A stretch of 6,096 bases of DNA from an uncultured Clostridia bacterium (GTDB taxonomy: Bacteria; Bacillota; Clostridia; Christensenellales; Borkfalkiaceae): positions 1 through 6,096 of the forward strand of contig CAMWKX010000083.1 of the NCBI GenBank assembly GCA_947174955.1, given 5' to 3'. The position numbers were made by a program, and so were the translations under genes. Positions 5,170 through 6,096 of this stretch are shown here, one piece after another. Within the stretch, counting starts at the first letter, position 1, and each line of letters opens with the position of its first letter. The notes under the pieces were generated by a model. The model ran no database searches. It worked only from the letters and a program-made list of their open reading frames with translations, and was not told the DNA's origin.

Positions 5170-6060
5170 ATGTATCACATTATATTGAACGGTCATAACA
5201 CGGACGGAAAGACCGCGGCTAAGATAGAAACGGTTAAAAGTGTATTCGAAGCGGCTGGCAAGGAAATTACGGTGCACTCCACCACTCACGCGGGGCACGC
5301 AAAGGAAATTGCCGCCGAACTGACCGCGGACGGCGGGTTTGCCGATATTATCGCAATGGGCGGCGACGGCACTCTGCACGAGGTTTTGAACGGCATTGCA
5401 AACCCCGCAAACTGCACTCTGGGGCTTATCCCCCTCGGGACGGGTAACGACTTTGCCGAAACCGCGAAACTCTCCCACGACGTAAAAACCGCCGCGGAGC
5501 TGATAGCTTTCGGCGGGCCGACGCCCATCGACTACATAGAGCTCGACGGCGGACTGCGCAGCATTAACGCGGTCGGTATGGGCATCGACGTGGACGTGTT
5601 GCAGCGCGCCTACGCGGGCAAAGCCAAGGGCAAAAACAAGTACTTCAAGGCTTTTTTAAAGAGCCTTAAATATTACAAGGCTTCCACCTTCAAAGCGAGC
5701 TGGGACGGCGGCGAAGAGCGCGAGTACACGGGCATAATCGCGTGTCTGGGCAACGGCAGACAAATCGGCGGCGGCATATTGCTCTTCCCCGACGCTCAAA
5801 TAGACGACGGATTTATCGACCTTATCGTCGTCGACTACCTCTCGAAGTTCAGAACGCTGATAGCGTTTATGAAACTGAATTCGGGCAAGGTCAATAAGGT
5901 CAAAGAGGTCACGCACGTAAAATGCAAGAGCGTGCGCATAACGCCCGTAAACGGCAGCGCGCCCATTCAGGCGGAAGGCGAAATTTACGAAAATACGCCG
6001 CTTAGCGCGCACATAGTTGCGGGGCAACTCAAATTTTACCTGCCTTCAAAGAATAAATAA
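5170..6060 (+). CDS. Diacylglycerol kinase / YegS-family lipid kinase
   Basis: This family phosphorylates diacylglycerol or a related lipid with ATP at the membrane face, returning it to phosphatidic acid for phospholipid synthesis; in Gram-positives DgkB recycles diacylglycerol released by lipoteichoic acid synthesis. The 296-residue protein has the nucleotide-binding GGDGT (64-68) preceded by IIAMG, and PLGTGNDFA (88-96). A beta-rich C-terminal domain follows, with GNGRQIGGG (184-192), PDAQIDDGFIDL (197-208) and QAEGE (267-271) near the end. The last motif is usually DGE; its final Glu, here E271, is the proposed catalytic base and is kept, while the first Asp is Glu. There is no signal peptide or membrane segment, as expected of a soluble, membrane-associated enzyme. 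ATG 5170 has only a weak purine-rich site (AAGAGAG). It is divergent from cca and shares its control region. Length and motifs fit DgkB, but the exact lipid substrate cannot be told from sequence, so no symbol is given. Confidence 0.93.
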   Translation: MYHIILNGHNTDGKTAAKIETVKSVFEAAGKEITVHSTTHAGHAKEIAAELTADGGFADIIAMGGDGTLHEVLNGIANPANCTLGLIPLGTGNDFAETAKLSHDVKTAAELIAFGGPTPIDYIELDGGLRSINAVGMGIDVDVLQRAYAGKAKGKNKYFKAFLKSLKYYKASTFKASWDGGEEREYTGIIACLGNGRQIGGGILLFPDAQIDDGFIDLIVVDYLSKFRTLIAFMKLNSGKVNKVKEVTHVKCKSVRITPVNGSAPIQAEGEIYENTPLSAHIVAGQLKFYLPSKNK

Positions 6061-6067
6061 TTAATCA

Positions 6068-6096
6068 ATGATAGAAAAATATTACAGGCGAATTAT
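6068..6096 (+). CDS. Possible start of a downstream gene, cut by window edge
   Basis: An ATG at 6068, 7 nt after the lipid kinase stop, opens a frame reading MIEKYYRRI up to the right edge. No Shine-Dalgarno is visible before it (the upstream sequence is AT-rich, without a G-rich run). Only nine codons are available, so this could be chance. The close spacing would fit a second gene in the same transcript, and I see no terminator in the 36 bases after the kinase stop. Confidence 0.2.

Overview
This 6.1 kb window reads as chromosomal DNA of a low-to-medium GC Gram-positive bacterium (Bacillota), most likely a clostridial lineage. That placement is inferred from four things: the rpsF-ssb-rpsR gene order, strong GGAGG-type ribosome binding sites, sigma-A-type promoters with 17-bp spacers, and an HD-domain tRNA nucleotidyltransferase of clostridial type. 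No phage genes, insertion sequences, CRISPR array, tRNA or rRNA were seen.

Layout. Positions 1-936 on the minus strand hold the compact operon rpsF (ribosomal protein S6), ssb (single-stranded DNA-binding protein) and rpsR (S18, cut by the left edge). It is driven by a near-consensus promoter (TTGACA, 17 bp, TAATAT) at 1008-1036. The leader of about 75 nt contains hairpins and CCG triplets and may be the S6:S18 autoregulatory element. Positions 1057-3612 (minus) encode an 851-residue protein with one N-terminal membrane anchor and a large, probably extracytoplasmic, acidic repeat-containing region. I do not recognise its family. It has its own promoter (TTGCCT, 17 bp, TATAAT) and a small 5' stem-loop. 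Positions 3706-5052 (minus) encode a class II CCA-adding enzyme with an HD domain. Positions 5170-6060 (plus) encode a diacylglycerol kinase/YegS-family lipid kinase. A possible next gene begins at 6068.

The cca and lipid-kinase genes diverge from a 117-bp region. There a single palindromic hexamer, TTGCAA, sits exactly 17 bp from a TATAAT box on each side, so the two promoters appear to share one -35 element. That element is one arm of a 19-bp perfect inverted repeat, a candidate operator.

Most of the window is housekeeping: translation (S6, S18, tRNA CCA ends), replication and repair (SSB), and membrane lipid recycling. The parts least explained by known biology are the 851-residue envelope protein and the shared-hexamer divergent promoter. 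I found no convincing intrinsic terminator after cca or after the 851-residue gene, so read-through between the leftward genes is possible.
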